A stretch of 64,000 nucleotides of DNA from Phyllobacteriaceae bacterium. GTDB taxonomy: Bacteria > Pseudomonadota > Alphaproteobacteria > Rhizobiales > Rhizobiaceae. The position numbers were made by a program, and so were the translations under genes. Below, piece by piece: positions 1 to 8,316 of the stretch. The notes under the pieces were generated by a model, which saw only the letters and a program-made list of their open reading frames with translations, had not been told where the DNA came from and did not search any database. The DNA lies in the NCBI GenBank assembly GCA_024742765.1, contig JANSXT010000004.1, forward strand, positions 1 through 64,000, read 5' to 3'. Numbering within the stretch: position 1 is the first letter of the stretch; each line of letters starts with the position of its first letter.

Positions 1-1
1 G

Positions 2-2152
2 TTCCTGATGGGGATCATGTTCCTGTCGATCGCCGGCTACACCGTGAACATCGTCGTCCTGTTCAGCCTGATCCTGGCGGTCGGCATGCTCGTCGACGAT
101 GCGATCATCGTCACCGAATATGCGGAACGGCGGATGGCGGAAGGGGTGGCCGCGCCGCCCGCATTTGCCGAAGCGGCACGGCGCATGTTCGGACCGGTGG
201 TCGTGTCGACGCTAACGCGCATCGCCGCCTTCTCGCCGCTTCTGTTCTGGCCCGGCATTGTCGGCGAGTTCATGAGCTACATGCCGATCACGCTGATCGC
301 GACGCTGTCGGCATCGACCATCTATGCGCTCTTGTTCGCGCCGACCATCGGCTCGATCGTCGGCAAGGCCGCAGTTCAGAAGCGCAAGCCGGACGGCCTT
401 TATATGGGCATGATCAAGAAGGCGGTGCGTTATCCGATCCTGACGATCCTTCTGGTGGCCGCGCTGATGGGCGGTGTGGTGACCACCTATGTCCAGAACA
501 ACAATGGCGTCGAGTTCTTCCCCACGGTCGAGCCCGAATATGGCCTTCTCTATGTCAAGGCGCGTGGCAACCTGTCGCTGGAAGAGCAGGACGATCTGGT
601 CCGGCGCGCTGAACAAAGACTGTTGTCCTGGCCCGGTGTGGAGACGGTCTACACCCGCGTCGGATCGAGCCGCGGTGGCCTGCAACTGGGCTCCGGCGGG
701 TCGGAAGACACGATCGGCACGATCCAGTACGAATTTATCGACTGGCGCGAACGCAAGCCGGCCAGCGACATTCTGACCGACCTGCGCGCGCAGTTTGCCG
801 ATGTGGCGGGCGTCAACATCGAGATATCGGTGCCCGATGCCGGACCGCCGCAGGGTCGGCCGATCCAGGTGCGGCTGTCCGCCGACGATCCGACCGGCCT
901 TGAAGAGGCGGCCGCCGGGGTCGGTGCCTATCTGCAGACGCTGCCCGAGATCATCGATCTGGACACGGGACTTCCACCGCTGAGCATTGACTGGGAGCTC
1001 AAGGTGGACCGGACAGAGGCTGCCAAGTTCGGGCTGGGTCCGGACTCGGTCGGTCGCGTCGTCCAGCTTGTGACCACCGGTCTCAAACTGTCGGACTATC
1101 GTCCCGCCGGCACCGACGATGCGGTCGATATCCGCCTGCGACTTCCCGAGGACCGGCGGACGCTGTCGACGCTGGACGAACTGCGCGTGGAAACAGCAGC
1201 AGGCTCGGTGCCGCTGTCGAATTTCGTCAGCCGCGAGCCGGCGGCATCGCTCGGCACGCTGACGCGCATCGACGGCGCCCGGACCATCACGGTTGAGGCA
1301 AACCTGGTCGAAGGCGTTCAGGACTCGGTCCTACAGGCGCAGGTGGCCGACCACATGGCGTCGATGGACCTGCCGCCCAACATTCGCTGGGAGATGGTCG
1401 GCTCCGACCAGGAGAGCGACGAGGCGGCCGCGTTCCTTGGCCAGGCGTTTGGCGTTGCAATCTTCCTGATCTTTGCGCTGCTGCTCGCCCAGTTCAACAA
1501 GTTCACCTATGTCTGGCTGGTCCTGTCGGCGGTGGTCATGTCGACCATCGGCGTGCTTCTGGGGCTTGTCGTCATGGAGATGCCGTTCTCGATCGTGATG
1601 ACGGCGGTCGGCACGATCGCGCTGGCCGGCGTGGTGGTGAACAACAATATCGTCCTGATCGACACCTATGCGCATCTGCGCAACAAGGGCGTCGACAAGA
1701 TGGAGGCGGTCCTTGAGACCTGCCGCGAGCGCGTGCGACCGGTAATGCTAACCGCCGTGACGGCGATCCTGGGCGTCTTGCCGATCGCGTTCGGCGTCAA
1801 TCTGGCACTGCTCAGCCACGAGGTGACGATCGGTGCGCCGTCCACCCAATGGTGGATCGCCCTGTCGAGCGCCATTGTGTTCGGGCTGGCCTTCTCGACG
1901 ATCCTGACATTGATCGTCACGCCCGCCGCGCTGATGATCTTCACCCGCGACAATGAAAGCCTGGCGGCTGGTCACTTCCTGACCCGCTTCGGCCGTTGGC
2001 TGCGGACACGGGTCCGCCGGAAACAGGCCAAAGCGCCGGCCGCCGCGCCGCAGCACGAGACAGCCGAACCGCCCGCAAAGCCAGAGCCTGCCGAACCGAT
2101 GCCCGAGGAACTGCCCGACGATGTCAGGCCGTTCCCCAAGGCGGCGGAGTAG
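2..2152 (+). CDS. RND-family efflux transporter permease, C-terminal part (5' cut by window)
   Basis: The reading frame is open to the left window edge, so this is the last 716 or so residues of a roughly 1,000-residue inner-membrane RND pump (AcrB/HAE-1 class) that exports drugs or other hydrophobic compounds using the proton gradient. The TM4 motif LVDDAIIV carries the Asp pair of the proton relay. A porter-domain region (about residues 165-480) is followed by a second block of membrane helices. In the equivalent of AcrB TM10, the region VVVNNNIVLID has Asn where AcrB has the proton-relay Lys. The end is a Pro/Ala/Glu-rich cytoplasmic tail. The adaptor and outer-membrane partners would lie upstream, outside the window. 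Family is sure; substrate unknown. Confidence 0.93.
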   Translation, partial: FLMGIMFLSIAGYTVNIVVLFSLILAVGMLVDDAIIVTEYAERRMAEGVAAPPAFAEAARRMFGPVVVSTLTRIAAFSPLLFWPGIVGEFMSYMPITLIATLSASTIYALLFAPTIGSIVGKAAVQKRKPDGLYMGMIKKAVRYPILTILLVAALMGGVVTTYVQNNNGVEFFPTVEPEYGLLYVKARGNLSLEEQDDLVRRAEQRLLSWPGVETVYTRVGSSRGGLQLGSGGSEDTIGTIQYEFIDWRERKPASDILTDLRAQFADVAGVNIEISVPDAGPPQGRPIQVRLSADDPTGLEEAAAGVGAYLQTLPEIIDLDTGLPPLSIDWELKVDRTEAAKFGLGPDSVGRVVQLVTTGLKLSDYRPAGTDDAVDIRLRLPEDRRTLSTLDELRVETAAGSVPLSNFVSREPAASLGTLTRIDGARTITVEANLVEGVQDSVLQAQVADHMASMDLPPNIRWEMVGSDQESDEAAAFLGQAFGVAIFLIFALLLAQFNKFTYVWLVLSAVVMSTIGVLLGLVVMEMPFSIVMTAVGTIALAGVVVNNNIVLIDTYAHLRNKGVDKMEAVLETCRERVRPVMLTAVTAILGVLPIAFGVNLALLSHEVTIGAPSTQWWIALSSAIVFGLAFSTILTLIVTPAALMIFTRDNESLAAGHFLTRFGRWLRTRVRRKQAKAPAAAPQHETAEPPAKPEPAEPMPEELPDDVRPFPKAAE

Positions 2153-2161
2153 GCCGTTCCG

Positions 2162-2629
2162 TCAGGCGCGCGTCACGCGCGCCAGGTAGCAGCCCGGCTT
2201 GGCGATGTGGAGGTGCAGTTCGGCGACGTCCGGATTGGCAAACATCGTTTCGATCGCGTCGTCGACTTTGTCGCCGTCGACCACGTCGGCTGCCGCCATC
2301 ATCCAGTCTGCATCGAAACCGCGGACCGATATGAGACGGCGGCGGATCACATCCGGGATCGAACCTGGCTCAGGTCGCGCTTGCCGGGCGCCCGTTCGCA
2401 CGAACACGGCGTGGCTGGCGCGGTAGGGCGAATCTTCGCCCAGATGCTCGAAATTGGCGAGCAACAGCCGTTCGCCGGCCTTTGCGTCCTCAAGGCTGAC
2501 GCGGCACGGATAACCCGGTTCGCAATCGGCGGTCCGCCAGCAGGCGCGACGTTCGACCAGTTCAGCCTCACCCATGGCGAACAGCGGTTCGAAGGGTGCT
2601 TTCGGCAGGGCGTGTATCTGGAATGTCAT
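2162..2629 (-). CDS. DUF1203 family protein
   Basis: A 155-residue soluble protein resembling the DUF1203 family, whose function is unknown. The middle holds the family-like stretch with the paired cysteines (ADCEPGYPCR) and a downstream HAVFVR segment. The second ATG was chosen over the track start four codons upstream because GAGGAC sits about seven bases before it. It is encoded opposite to the RND gene and ends ten bases from it, so the two are convergent. No signal peptide or membrane segment is visible. Confidence 0.75.
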   Translation of the reverse strand: MTFQIHALPKAPFEPLFAMGEAELVERRACWRTADCEPGYPCRVSLEDAKAGERLLLANFEHLGEDSPYRASHAVFVRTGARQARPEPGSIPDVIRRRLISVRGFDADWMMAAADVVDGDKVDDAIETMFANPDVAELHLHIAKPGCYLARVTRA

Positions 2630-2713
2630 GGGCGTCCTCATCTGTTGGAACGCCCATGATGGATTTCGGTCTTGTCCTGCGCCACCCGATACTTGCAGGT
2701 CGCGCGGTGCGGA

Positions 2714-3748
2714 TCAGGCCGCCTGCCGCTTTGGCGTGATCAGGCCGCGGTTCACCAGGATTTCGGCGATCTGGACCGTGTTAAGCGCGGCGCCCTTGCG
2801 CAGATTGTCGGAGACGACCCACATGTTCAGGCCGTTGTCGAGGGTCTGATCCTCGCGAATGCGCGAGATGTAGGTCGCATCCTCGCCTGCGGATTCGTAG
2901 GGCGTGGTGTAGCCGCCATCCTCATGCTTGTCGACGACAAGGCAGCCCGGCGCCTCGCGCAGGATGTCGCGGGCCTGGTCGGCGGTGATCTCGTTTTCGA
3001 ACTCGATGTTGACCGCCTCGGAATGGCCGATAAAGACCGGCACACGCACCGCCGTGCAGGTGACCTTGATCTTCGGGTCGAGCATCTTCTTGGTCTCGGC
3101 CATCACCTTCCATTCCTCCTTGGTCGAACCGTCTTCCATGAAGACGTCGATGTGGGGAATGACGTTGAAGGCGATCCGTTTGGTGAACTTCTTGGCTTCC
3201 ACCGGATCGGCGACATAGACCGCACGGGTCTGCGCGAACAGTTCGTCCATGCCTTCCTTGCCCGCGCCGGAAACGGACTGGTACGTCGCCACCACCACGC
3301 GCCTGATCGTGGCCGCATCATGCAGCGGCTTGAGCGCGACGACGAGCTGGGCCGTCGAGCAGTTCGGGTTGGCGATGATGTTCTTCTTCGCAAAGCCTTC
3401 GATCGCGTCGGCATTCACTTCGGGCACGATCAGCGGCACGTCGGGGTCATAGCGGAACGCTGACGAGTTATCGATGACCACGGAGCCGGCCGCGCCGATC
3501 TTGGGCGCCCATTCCTTGGACACCGAGCCGCCGGCGCTCATAAGGCAGATGTCGGTGGTCGAAAAATCATGGTTCTCAAGCGCCTGGACATTCAGCGTCT
3601 TGTCGCCGAACGAGACTTCCTGACCGACCGAGCGGCGCGAGGCCAGCGGCACGACGGTGTCAGCCGGAAAGCCGCGTTCGGCGAGGATATCGAGCATTTC
3701 GCGACCGACGTTACCGGTCGCGCCTGCGATGGCGATTGTGAAACCCAT
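2714..3748 (-). CDS. asd: Aspartate-semialdehyde dehydrogenase
   Basis: Makes L-aspartate 4-semialdehyde from aspartyl phosphate with NADPH, the branch point to Lys/diaminopimelate, Thr, Met and Ile. The N-terminus has the nucleotide-binding GATGNVGREML. The catalytic cysteine lies in NPNCSTAQLV near residue 130. Length 344 fits the family. The start at MGFTIAIAG is preferred over the track start eight codons upstream because AGGAGA precedes it. The 5' leader is unusual: a strong -35 element, an 11-residue peptide rich in aspartate-family amino acids and strong hairpins, one of which could pair with the ribosome-binding region. This suggests feedback through leader translation. Confidence 0.96.
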   Translation of the reverse strand: MGFTIAIAGATGNVGREMLDILAERGFPADTVVPLASRRSVGQEVSFGDKTLNVQALENHDFSTTDICLMSAGGSVSKEWAPKIGAAGSVVIDNSSAFRYDPDVPLIVPEVNADAIEGFAKKNIIANPNCSTAQLVVALKPLHDAATIRRVVVATYQSVSGAGKEGMDELFAQTRAVYVADPVEAKKFTKRIAFNVIPHIDVFMEDGSTKEEWKVMAETKKMLDPKIKVTCTAVRVPVFIGHSEAVNIEFENEITADQARDILREAPGCLVVDKHEDGGYTTPYESAGEDATYISRIREDQTLDNGLNMWVVSDNLRKGAALNTVQIAEILVNRGLITPKRQAA

Positions 3749-3825
3749 GGTTCCCGTCTCCTGTCTCCCCACTTGCGGTCGTGCGCCACTCTTCCCGCCC
3801 CCGGGAGAGTGTGGGGCGGAACGGG

Positions 3826-3861
3826 TCAGATCGTGGTGGTCTTCTTGATCATGGTGCGCAT
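3826..3861 (-). CDS. Putative attenuator leader peptide of asd (MRTMIKKTTTI)
   Basis: A 12-codon reading frame upstream of asd encodes MRTMIKKTTTI and stops 78 bases before the asd start codon. Ten of eleven residues (Met, Thr, Ile, Lys) are end products of the aspartate pathway that asd feeds. Three Thr codons and one Ile codon directly precede the stop. After the stop, CACTCT-CCCG can pair with CGGG-AGAGTG, while CCCCAC and CCCGT can pair with GTGGGG and ACGGG around the asd Shine-Dalgarno. There is no U-tract, so translational attenuation fits better than intrinsic termination. It is too short for the ORF track. Expression is inferred. Confidence 0.65.
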   Translation of the reverse strand: MRTMIKKTTTI

Positions 3862-3870
3862 GGTGGCCGC

Positions 3871-3899
3871 CTAGTGCCGGAATGCGCGATCAATGTCAA
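3871..3899 (-). promoter_or_regulatory. Candidate sigma-70 promoter of the asd leader
   Basis: On the minus strand a consensus -35 TTGACA is followed after 17 bases by CACTAG, a poor -10. A transcript starting about seven bases further on would begin a few bases before the leader-peptide ATG, so the leader would be almost leaderless. The -35 match is strong; the -10 is weak. Confidence 0.4.
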
Positions 3900-3909
3900 T
3901 CGACCCGAG

Positions 3910-3928
3910 GGTCTGATAGGCTCAGACC
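3910..3928. repeat. Perfect inverted repeat GGTCTGA-TAGGC-TCAGACC
   Basis: Seven-base arms separated by five bases end exactly at the ATG of the 3929 gene and lie just upstream of the asd -35 element on the other strand. It may be an operator for the divergent pair, or an RNA hairpin affecting translation of the 3929 gene, whose only good purine-rich ribosome site (GAGGG) lies on the far side of the repeat. Confidence 0.5.
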
Positions 3929-4405
3929 ATGGCAGCAATCGGGATCAGATCGTCAACAGTCATCGGTTTGGCGCTTGGCTGCTGGCTTGGCGCTGCGAAG
4001 CCGGCACCGGCGCAGAGCGATGCGCTGGTAGGCCGGCTGACGGCCGACCGTCTGACGGCCACATTCGTCGGAAAGATCTTTCGCGGCCTCTATCAGGACG
4101 GGGTCAATTGGCGCGAGGCCTATCTGGTAGATGGTGAGGTCGACTATGCGGACGACTTTGCCGCCGCGCGCGGCGAATGGTTCACGCGCAACGATCTTCT
4201 CTGCACCTTCTATGATGGCGATCTGGACGGCGGCTGCTTCATCGTCATGCAGCGCGCCGACAACTGTTTCGACTTCTATGCGGTCGATCCGGACACCGAC
4301 GAGCCCGATGCCACGCCAAGCGCGATCATCGCCGGCTACGACTGGACCGCACAGGGCTGGCGGTCGGACCGGGTTCCGACCTGTCCGGAAGGGCTGGTGT
4401 CTTGA
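3929..4405 (+). CDS. Small exported protein of unknown function
   Basis: A 158-residue protein with a likely cleavable signal peptide: a hydrophobic stretch VIGLALGCWLGAAKPAPAQS, with cleavage likely after the AQ. The mature part is acidic, with many Asp and Trp residues and several cysteines (LLCTFYDGDLDGGCF, NCFDFY, TCPEG), so disulfides in the periplasm are possible. I do not recognise the family. It is divergent from asd and convergent with leuB. A perfect inverted repeat abuts its start codon. Confidence 0.75.
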   Translation: MAAIGIRSSTVIGLALGCWLGAAKPAPAQSDALVGRLTADRLTATFVGKIFRGLYQDGVNWREAYLVDGEVDYADDFAAARGEWFTRNDLLCTFYDGDLDGGCFIVMQRADNCFDFYAVDPDTDEPDATPSAIIAGYDWTAQGWRSDRVPTCPEGLVS

Positions 4406-4419
4406 GCTTTGGCGTGCCG

Positions 4420-5526
4420 TCAGCCGGCCGCGTAGGCCGCCACGATCGCATCGCCCATCTCGGCGGTTGAGACCTGCCGCGCGCCATCGCCCATGATGTC
4501 GCCGGTGCGCAGACCGTCGTCGAGCACTTTTGCGATGGCGGCCTCGATCCGCGCCGCTTCATCGATCATGGCGAACGAATAGCGCAGGCACATGGCAAAT
4601 GAGGCGATCATCGCGATCGGATTGGCGATGCCCTGACCGGCAATGTCCGGCGCCGAACCGTGCACGGGCTCGTAGAGCGCCTTGCGATTGCCGGTCGCGG
4701 GATCGGGTGCGCCGAGTGAAGCGGATGGCAACATGCCGAGCGACCCGGTCAACATCGCGGCGACGTCCGACAGCATGTCGCCGAACAGATTGTCGGTGAC
4801 GATGACGTCGAACTGTTTGGGCCAGCGCACGAGCTGCATGCCGCCTGCGTCGGCCAGCATGTGGGTCAGTTCGACATCGGCATAGTGCGCGGCGTGGGTT
4901 GCCGTGACGACGTCATTCCAAAGCACGCCCGATTTCATCACGTTGCGCTTTTCCATCGAACAGACCTTGTTCTGCCGCGTCCGGGCGAGTTCAAAGGCCA
5001 CGCCCGCGATCCGCTCGATCTCGAACGTGTCGTAGACCTGCGTGTCGATGCCGCGCTTCTGACCGTTGCCGAGATCGGTGATCTCCTTGGGCTCGCCGAA
5101 ATAGACGCCGCCCGTCAGTTCGCGGACGATGAGGATGTCGAGTCCTTCGATCACATCGCGCTTGAGCGAGGATGCATCGGCGAGCGCCGGATAGCAGATG
5201 GCCGGACGCAGATTGGCGAAAAGCGCCATGTCCTTGCGCAGGCGCAAAAGACCGGCTTCGGGGCGCTGCTCGTAAGGAACGGTATCCCATTTGGGGCCGC
5301 CGACGGCGCCGAACAGCACCGCGTCGGCGGCCATCGCCCTGTCCATGTCCGCGTCGGAAATTGCTTCGCCGTGGGCGTCATAGGCCGACCCGCCGACAAG
5401 GCCCTGATCGGTGACGAAACCGGCGCCCTCTTTCGCATTCATGTGGTCGATCAGTTTGACGACTTCGGCCATGGTTTCGGGGCCGATGCCGTCGCCGGGC
5501 AGCAGGAAGAGCGAACGCGTTGTCAT
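4420..5526 (-). CDS. leuB: 3-isopropylmalate dehydrogenase
   Basis: Oxidises and decarboxylates 3-isopropylmalate to 2-oxoisocaproate with NAD+, the third step of leucine synthesis. The N-terminus has [10 protein letters not shown]. The substrate-binding part has [12 protein letters not shown] and the metal site includes [12 protein letters not shown]. The NAD-binding loop is [18 protein letters not shown] near residue 285. Length 368 is normal. It stands alone between an exported protein and ridA; leuD is about 2 kb away and leuC 35 kb away, so the leucine genes are dispersed. ATG start as in the track. Confidence 0.97.
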   Translation of the reverse strand: MTTRSLFLLPGDGIGPETMAEVVKLIDHMNAKEGAGFVTDQGLVGGSAYDAHGEAISDADMDRAMAADAVLFGAVGGPKWDTVPYEQRPEAGLLRLRKDMALFANLRPAICYPALADASSLKRDVIEGLDILIVRELTGGVYFGEPKEITDLGNGQKRGIDTQVYDTFEIERIAGVAFELARTRQNKVCSMEKRNVMKSGVLWNDVVTATHAAHYADVELTHMLADAGGMQLVRWPKQFDVIVTDNLFGDMLSDVAAMLTGSLGMLPSASLGAPDPATGNRKALYEPVHGSAPDIAGQGIANPIAMIASFAMCLRYSFAMIDEAARIEAAIAKVLDDGLRTGDIMGDGARQVSTAEMGDAIVAAYAAG

Positions 5527-5602
5527 GGAAGGTCTCGTCTTTGAAAGAAGTCTGATCGCTTCTATGCGCTGGCGCCGGACAACTCAACGCCTGACCATGC
5601 GC

Positions 5603-5980
5603 TCAGTCCCGCAGGGCCGTCACGTCGATCTCGATCTTCATTTCCGGCCTGATCAGACCGCCCACCGTCATGGTCGCCGCGGGACGGATGCCGGAAAAGA
5701 ACTGGCCCAGCACGGGGAAGACGATGTCGGCGTGGGACGCATCGGTCACCACATACCGGGCGCGGACAATGTCGGTCCGCGCGAAGCCGGCGTCGCCCAG
5801 TGCCCGGTCAATCGTCGCAAGGGCATTTTTGCATTGGGTTGCGACATCGTCAGGCATTGTCATCGACGCATAGTCGTATCCGGTCGTGCCGGAGACAAAG
5901 CACCATTTGCCGGCGACGATCGCGCGTGAATAGCCAGCCGTTTCCTCAAAGAGAGAGCCCGTGGAAACCCGCTTGCGCAC
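5603..5980 (-). CDS. RidA family protein (Rid/YjgF/UK114)
   Basis: A 125-residue Rid-fold protein. Family members deaminate reactive enamines/imines formed by PLP enzymes, and some serve in specific pathways. The conserved arginine lies in SGIRPAATM and the acidic C-terminal motif in PEMKIEIDVTAL. The track ORF is longer, but homologous sequence begins at VRKRVSTGSLF, so a GTG start overlapping the end of the ketosynthase gene region is chosen (four bases after its stop). It therefore looks like the last gene of an ACP-ketosynthase-RidA operon. A fatty-acid-related role is only suggested by context. Confidence 0.85.
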   Translation of the reverse strand: MRKRVSTGSLFEETAGYSRAIVAGKWCFVSGTTGYDYASMTMPDDVATQCKNALATIDRALGDAGFARTDIVRARYVVTDASHADIVFPVLGQFFSGIRPAATMTVGGLIRPEMKIEIDVTALRD

Positions 5981-5984
5981 GGGC

Positions 5985-7196
5985 TCAAGCCCGTTTGACG
6001 GCGATGACGGCGTTCGACCCGCCGAACGCAAAGGAATTGCTGACCACGGCGACGACGTCGGCCTTGCGCGGCTCGTTCGGCACATAGTCGAGATCGCAAT
6101 CGGGGTCTGGATTCTCATAGCCAAGCGTCGGCGGCAGGACGCCATCGCGCACCGCGCCGACCGCTGCGATCATCTCCAGTGCGCCCGATGCGCCCATGCA
6201 ATGGCCGTGCATCGACTTGGTGGACGAGACCGCCAGCGAATCGGCATGACTGCCAAAGGCGCGGCGGATCGCCTGGGTCTCGGTCTTGTCATTGCCCATG
6301 GTTCCGGTGCCGTGGGCGTTGATGTATTGGACGTCGCCTGGCGTCAGATCCGCATCGTTCAGGCACTGCTCCATGGCCCGGGCGGCACCGTCCATATCGG
6401 GCGCGACGATATCACCCGCATCGGCGGTCAGGCCCGCGCCGGCCAGTTCGGCAAGAATGGTCGCACCGCGCGCCCGTGCATGCTCCTCGGTTTCGAGAAC
6501 CACGGCGCCGGCACCGTCGCCCAGAACAAGCCCGTCCCGATCGGCGGAAAAGGGCCGGCACCCGTTGCGCGACAGGATGCGCATGGAATCCCAAGCCTTC
6601 AGCACACCGAAATTGAGAGGCGCGTCGGAGCCGCCGGCAATCATCACATCAGCGCGTCCGGCGCGGAGCGTGTCAAGCGCCGCCGCAAACGCATGGTTGG
6701 CCGACGAGCAGGCCGAACTGGTGCCATAGACCGGCCCTTTCAGCCCGAACGCCATGGAGACGTGGACGGCAGGTGAAGACGGCATGGCCTGCGGCACCAG
6801 AAAGATGTCGGTGCGCTTTTTGTTTTCGAGAAGGATGGCCTTGTAATTGGTGTCGATGACATCGCCGCCGAAAATGCCCGTCCCGATGATCGCGCCGGTG
6901 CGGAGCGGGTCGATGCCATGATCCATGATGCCGCTGTCGGCGAGCGCCTCCTTGGCGGCGATCATCGCCAGGAGACCAAACCGGCTGGTGGTCAGGAGCA
7001 GACGGCGCTCGAAGCCGTGATCCGGCAGTTCGCGGACCTGCGCGGCCAGCTTTGCCTTCAACTCGTCCTTTTCGGGAATGTCGATCGGCGCGATGCCATT
7101 CGTGCCGGTCTTCATGGCGTTCCAGATCGCCGGCGCGTTGGTGCCAAGCGCGCTGATGCCGCCCAGCCCGGTGATGACGATGCGGGGTCGGCTCAC
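5985..7196 (-). CDS. NodE/FabF-like beta-ketoacyl-ACP synthase
   Basis: A 403-residue condensing enzyme that would extend an acyl chain on an acyl carrier protein using malonyl-ACP. The Cys-His-His triad is visible: Cys in GTSSACSSANHA (near 168), His in NAHGTGTMGND (near 305) and His in STKSMHGHCMGA (near 340). The GTG start overlaps the stop of the preceding ACP gene (GTGA), indicating translational coupling. Pairing with a NodF-like carrier makes it the NodE-type partner rather than the housekeeping FabF, which would sit beside fabD/fabG/acpP. The product, possibly a special fatty acid, cannot be told from sequence. Confidence 0.88.
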   Translation of the reverse strand: MSRPRIVITGLGGISALGTNAPAIWNAMKTGTNGIAPIDIPEKDELKAKLAAQVRELPDHGFERRLLLTTSRFGLLAMIAAKEALADSGIMDHGIDPLRTGAIIGTGIFGGDVIDTNYKAILLENKKRTDIFLVPQAMPSSPAVHVSMAFGLKGPVYGTSSACSSANHAFAAALDTLRAGRADVMIAGGSDAPLNFGVLKAWDSMRILSRNGCRPFSADRDGLVLGDGAGAVVLETEEHARARGATILAELAGAGLTADAGDIVAPDMDGAARAMEQCLNDADLTPGDVQYINAHGTGTMGNDKTETQAIRRAFGSHADSLAVSSTKSMHGHCMGASGALEMIAAVGAVRDGVLPPTLGYENPDPDCDLDYVPNEPRKADVVAVVSNSFAFGGSNAVIAVKRA

Positions 7197-7453
7197 GCGC
7201 TGGCGCTCTTTTCGACCAGTCCGCGAACGGCGTCGCACACATCGCCCACCGTCTTGAGCTGTTCCCACGCGTCGGCGGCGTTCAGTTCGATCTCAATCTC
7301 GAACCGGTCCTCGAGATCGAAAATGACCTCGGCCAGTTCGAGCGACTGGATGTCGATGGTCGACAGTTCCGTTTCCGGCGTGATTTCGGCCGGATCGCGC
7401 TCGATCTTTTCGGCGATGATGCGCGCCGTCTCGGAAAAAATAGTGTCTGACAT
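7193..7453 (-). CDS. NodF-like acyl carrier protein
   Basis: An 86-residue acidic carrier protein. The phosphopantetheine serine lies in IDIQSLELAEV, where Gln replaces the usual Asp of the DSL motif. The C-terminal stretch LNAADAWEQLKTVGDV resembles NodF, as I recall it, more than housekeeping AcpP. The second ATG is preferred because AAAGG lies nine bases upstream of it. It overlaps the ketosynthase gene by four bases. Rhizobial NodF carries specialised acyl chains, but no nod genes are visible here, so a role in a membrane or signal lipid is only possible. Confidence 0.82.
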   Translation of the reverse strand: MSDTIFSETARIIAEKIERDPAEITPETELSTIDIQSLELAEVIFDLEDRFEIEIELNAADAWEQLKTVGDVCDAVRGLVEKSASA

Positions 7454-7592
7454 GTGCATGTGCCTTTGTCCGGCGCTGGCCGGGGTTCGGCCAACGCCGT
7501 CTGTGGTCCCCGAAAAGCCTTGTGGTGCTTGGTCGCGGCAATGTCAATCAACAAGGCCCTTCCGAAAATTGCCACCGGCGGTCGCTACCGCG

Positions 7593-8198
7593 TCACGCCC
7601 AGGGGCGTTCGGCGTTCATCGTGCCCTCGAACGTGTCGATCGCCGCGGCCTTCTCCAGCGTCAGGCCGATATCGTCCAGCCCGTTGAGAAGGCAGTGCTT
7701 GCGGTGCGGGTCGATGTCGAAACGGATGACACCGCCGTCGGGTCCGCGTATCTCCTGCGCCTCCAGATCGACCGACAGGGTCGCGTTGGCGCCGCGATCG
7801 GCATCGTCGAGCAGCTTTTCGAGCTCTTCGGGCGTGACGACGACCGGAAGGATGCCGTTCTTGAAGCAATTGTTGTAGAAAATGTCGGCAAAGCTGGTCG
7901 AGATCACGCAGCGTATGCCGTAGTCGAGCAGGGCCCAGGGCGCGTGCTCGCGGGACGATCCGCAGCCGAAATTGTCGCCGGCCACCAGGATCGACGCGTC
8001 ATTATAGGCGGGCTTGTTGAGAACGAAATCCGGATTGTCCGATCCGTCCTCGCGGTAACGCATCTCCGAAAAAAGGCCGCGACCCAGACCGGTTCGCTGG
8101 ATCGTCTTGAGATAATCCTTGGGAATGATCATGTCCGTGTCGATGTTGATGATCGGCAACGGGGCGGCGACACCGGTGAGCTTGTCGAACTTTTCCAT
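7593..8198 (-). CDS. leuD: 3-isopropylmalate dehydratase small subunit
   Basis: Small subunit of isopropylmalate isomerase (with LeuC), which interconverts 2- and 3-isopropylmalate. The 201-residue protein has the swivel-domain signature [13 protein letters not shown] at the N-terminus and [15 protein letters not shown] near residue 75, the family's substrate-specificity loop. The start MEKFDKLTG follows AAAGAAGAAG; the longer track start is rejected. The gap to the NodF-like gene is about 140 bases. The large subunit gene is at 39.6-41.0 kb in this window. Confidence 0.96.
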   Translation of the reverse strand: MEKFDKLTGVAAPLPIINIDTDMIIPKDYLKTIQRTGLGRGLFSEMRYREDGSDNPDFVLNKPAYNDASILVAGDNFGCGSSREHAPWALLDYGIRCVISTSFADIFYNNCFKNGILPVVVTPEELEKLLDDADRGANATLSVDLEAQEIRGPDGGVIRFDIDPHRKHCLLNGLDDIGLTLEKAAAIDTFEGTMNAERPWA

Positions 8199-8316
8199 GG
8201 GTCTTCTTCTTTGCGTTCGTTCGCGCACCGCTTAGCAAAGCGTTGCGCAAAAATGAAGCGCCGGCGCGCATGAGCGGGGACTTGCGCGACCATGTCCTTC
8301 GGCGGCACAAGAAGCC

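Noticed and set aside
5527-5602. Leader peptide for leuB
   Set aside because: Only a four-residue frame (MVRR) without Leu codons is present.
6918-8273. 451-codon plus-strand ORF over the ketosynthase, ACP and leuD genes
   Set aside because: Antisense to three recognised genes, with no recognisable domain.
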